NCBI GenBank assembly: GCA_025934375.1
Contig: JAICYD010000046.1
Span: forward strand, 1 to 47,153
Direction of reading: 5' to 3'
DNA length: 47,153 bases
From: Streptosporangiaceae bacterium
GTDB taxonomy: Bacteria; Actinomycetota; Actinomycetes; Streptosporangiales; Streptosporangiaceae
Part shown: positions 47,020 to 47,153 of the stretch, in pieces
Layout of the letters: each line of letters opens with the position of its first letter
How positions within the stretch are numbered: the stretch's first letter is position 1
The notes under the pieces: generated by a model
What the model was told of the DNA's origin: nothing
Database searches by the model: none
What the model saw: the letters and a program-made list of their open reading frames with translations, nothing else
Made by a program: the position numbers and the translations under genes

Positions 47020-47153
47020 TTATGCAAAAGTCAGTTTGAAAAAGTAGAGTCCAATCGCGGCATTGAAGGAGTCCTGAAAGGTCTTGAGTGGCCGCCGGTA
47101 ATCAGTGAATAGAATCCGCCAGGTCTTCAACTGCGCCACCGCCCGCTCGACCG
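47020..47153 (-). CDS. IS5-family-like transposase, C-terminal end (runs off window)
   Basis: The final 44 codons of a DDE transposase: VERAVAQLKTWRILFTDYRR, then PLKTFQDSFNAAIGLYFFKL and the stop at 47020. The ER...K-W-R block, with the last catalytic glutamate, followed by a hydrophobic helix, is typical of IS5-type (DDE_Tnp_4) transposases. The 5' part lies beyond the window, so intactness is unknown. The tgacttt repeats at 47003-47014 may be near the element's end. Confidence 0.8.
   Translation of the reverse strand, partial: VERAVAQLKTWRILFTDYRRPLKTFQDSFNAAIGLYFFKLTFA

Overview
The window is very GC-rich, densely packed DNA from an actinomycete. This follows from the codon bias, the frequent GTG starts, the 4-base ATGA/GTGA gene overlaps, and marker genes: multifunctional kgd with its small downstream partner, sodN/sodX nickel superoxide dismutase, a SigF/SigB-type sigma factor with an RsbW-like gene, and an XRE/DUF397/ATPase cassette. 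A Streptosporangiales-like or related soil lineage is my best guess, but the sequence alone does not fix the genus.

Region 1 (1-7,787): the tail of an oligopeptide ABC transporter with its Tat/lipoprotein binding protein. A VIT-type membrane protein follows, running in frame into a family 4 glycosyltransferase, then a methyltransferase, an alpha/alpha-toroid (prenyltransferase-like) protein and a convergent second methyltransferase. Region 2 (7,784-16,893): a three-domain PabB-PabC-PabA fusion behind a perfect palindrome, an HD-GYP/LuxR protein, a geranylgeranyl-reductase-like flavoprotein, an inhibitory-type serpin, and a class I aminotransferase facing a nitrilase-family amidase. Region 3 (16,890-26,000): a surface-glycan locus (GT39-like protein, cellulose-synthase-like GT2, membrane-anchored GH26), a YdfG-like dehydrogenase, and a 1,319-residue single-pass protein with a repeat-rich cytoplasmic half and an Asp-box beta-propeller outside.

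Region 4 (26,562-39,800): core and stress functions. These are kgd and its small neighbour, a long PadR regulator with minisatellites, a quinone-oxidoreductase-like protein, malic enzyme, a CGNR protein, an amino-acid permease, sodX/sodN, and an anti-sigma/sigma pair.

Region 5 (39,801-47,153) looks accessory. A divergent locus has an XRE regulator and DUF397 protein on one side. On the other is a long operon: small protein, RsbW-like ATPase, unknown protein, winged helix, BldC-like HTH, two 43-45-residue peptides, a radical SAM/SPASM enzyme, and a PIMT-like methyltransferase. The two peptides were found by reading the sequence; one starts at CTG behind a perfect Shine-Dalgarno. They share an acidic leader and a common core pattern, so they look like paired precursors of a modified peptide (RiPP) processed by the radical SAM enzyme and the methyltransferase. 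This is the best candidate for an undescribed system here. Two genes of this operon carry single-base frameshifts in G/C runs, and the region ends in a 40-bp-period repeat next to an IS5-like transposase end.
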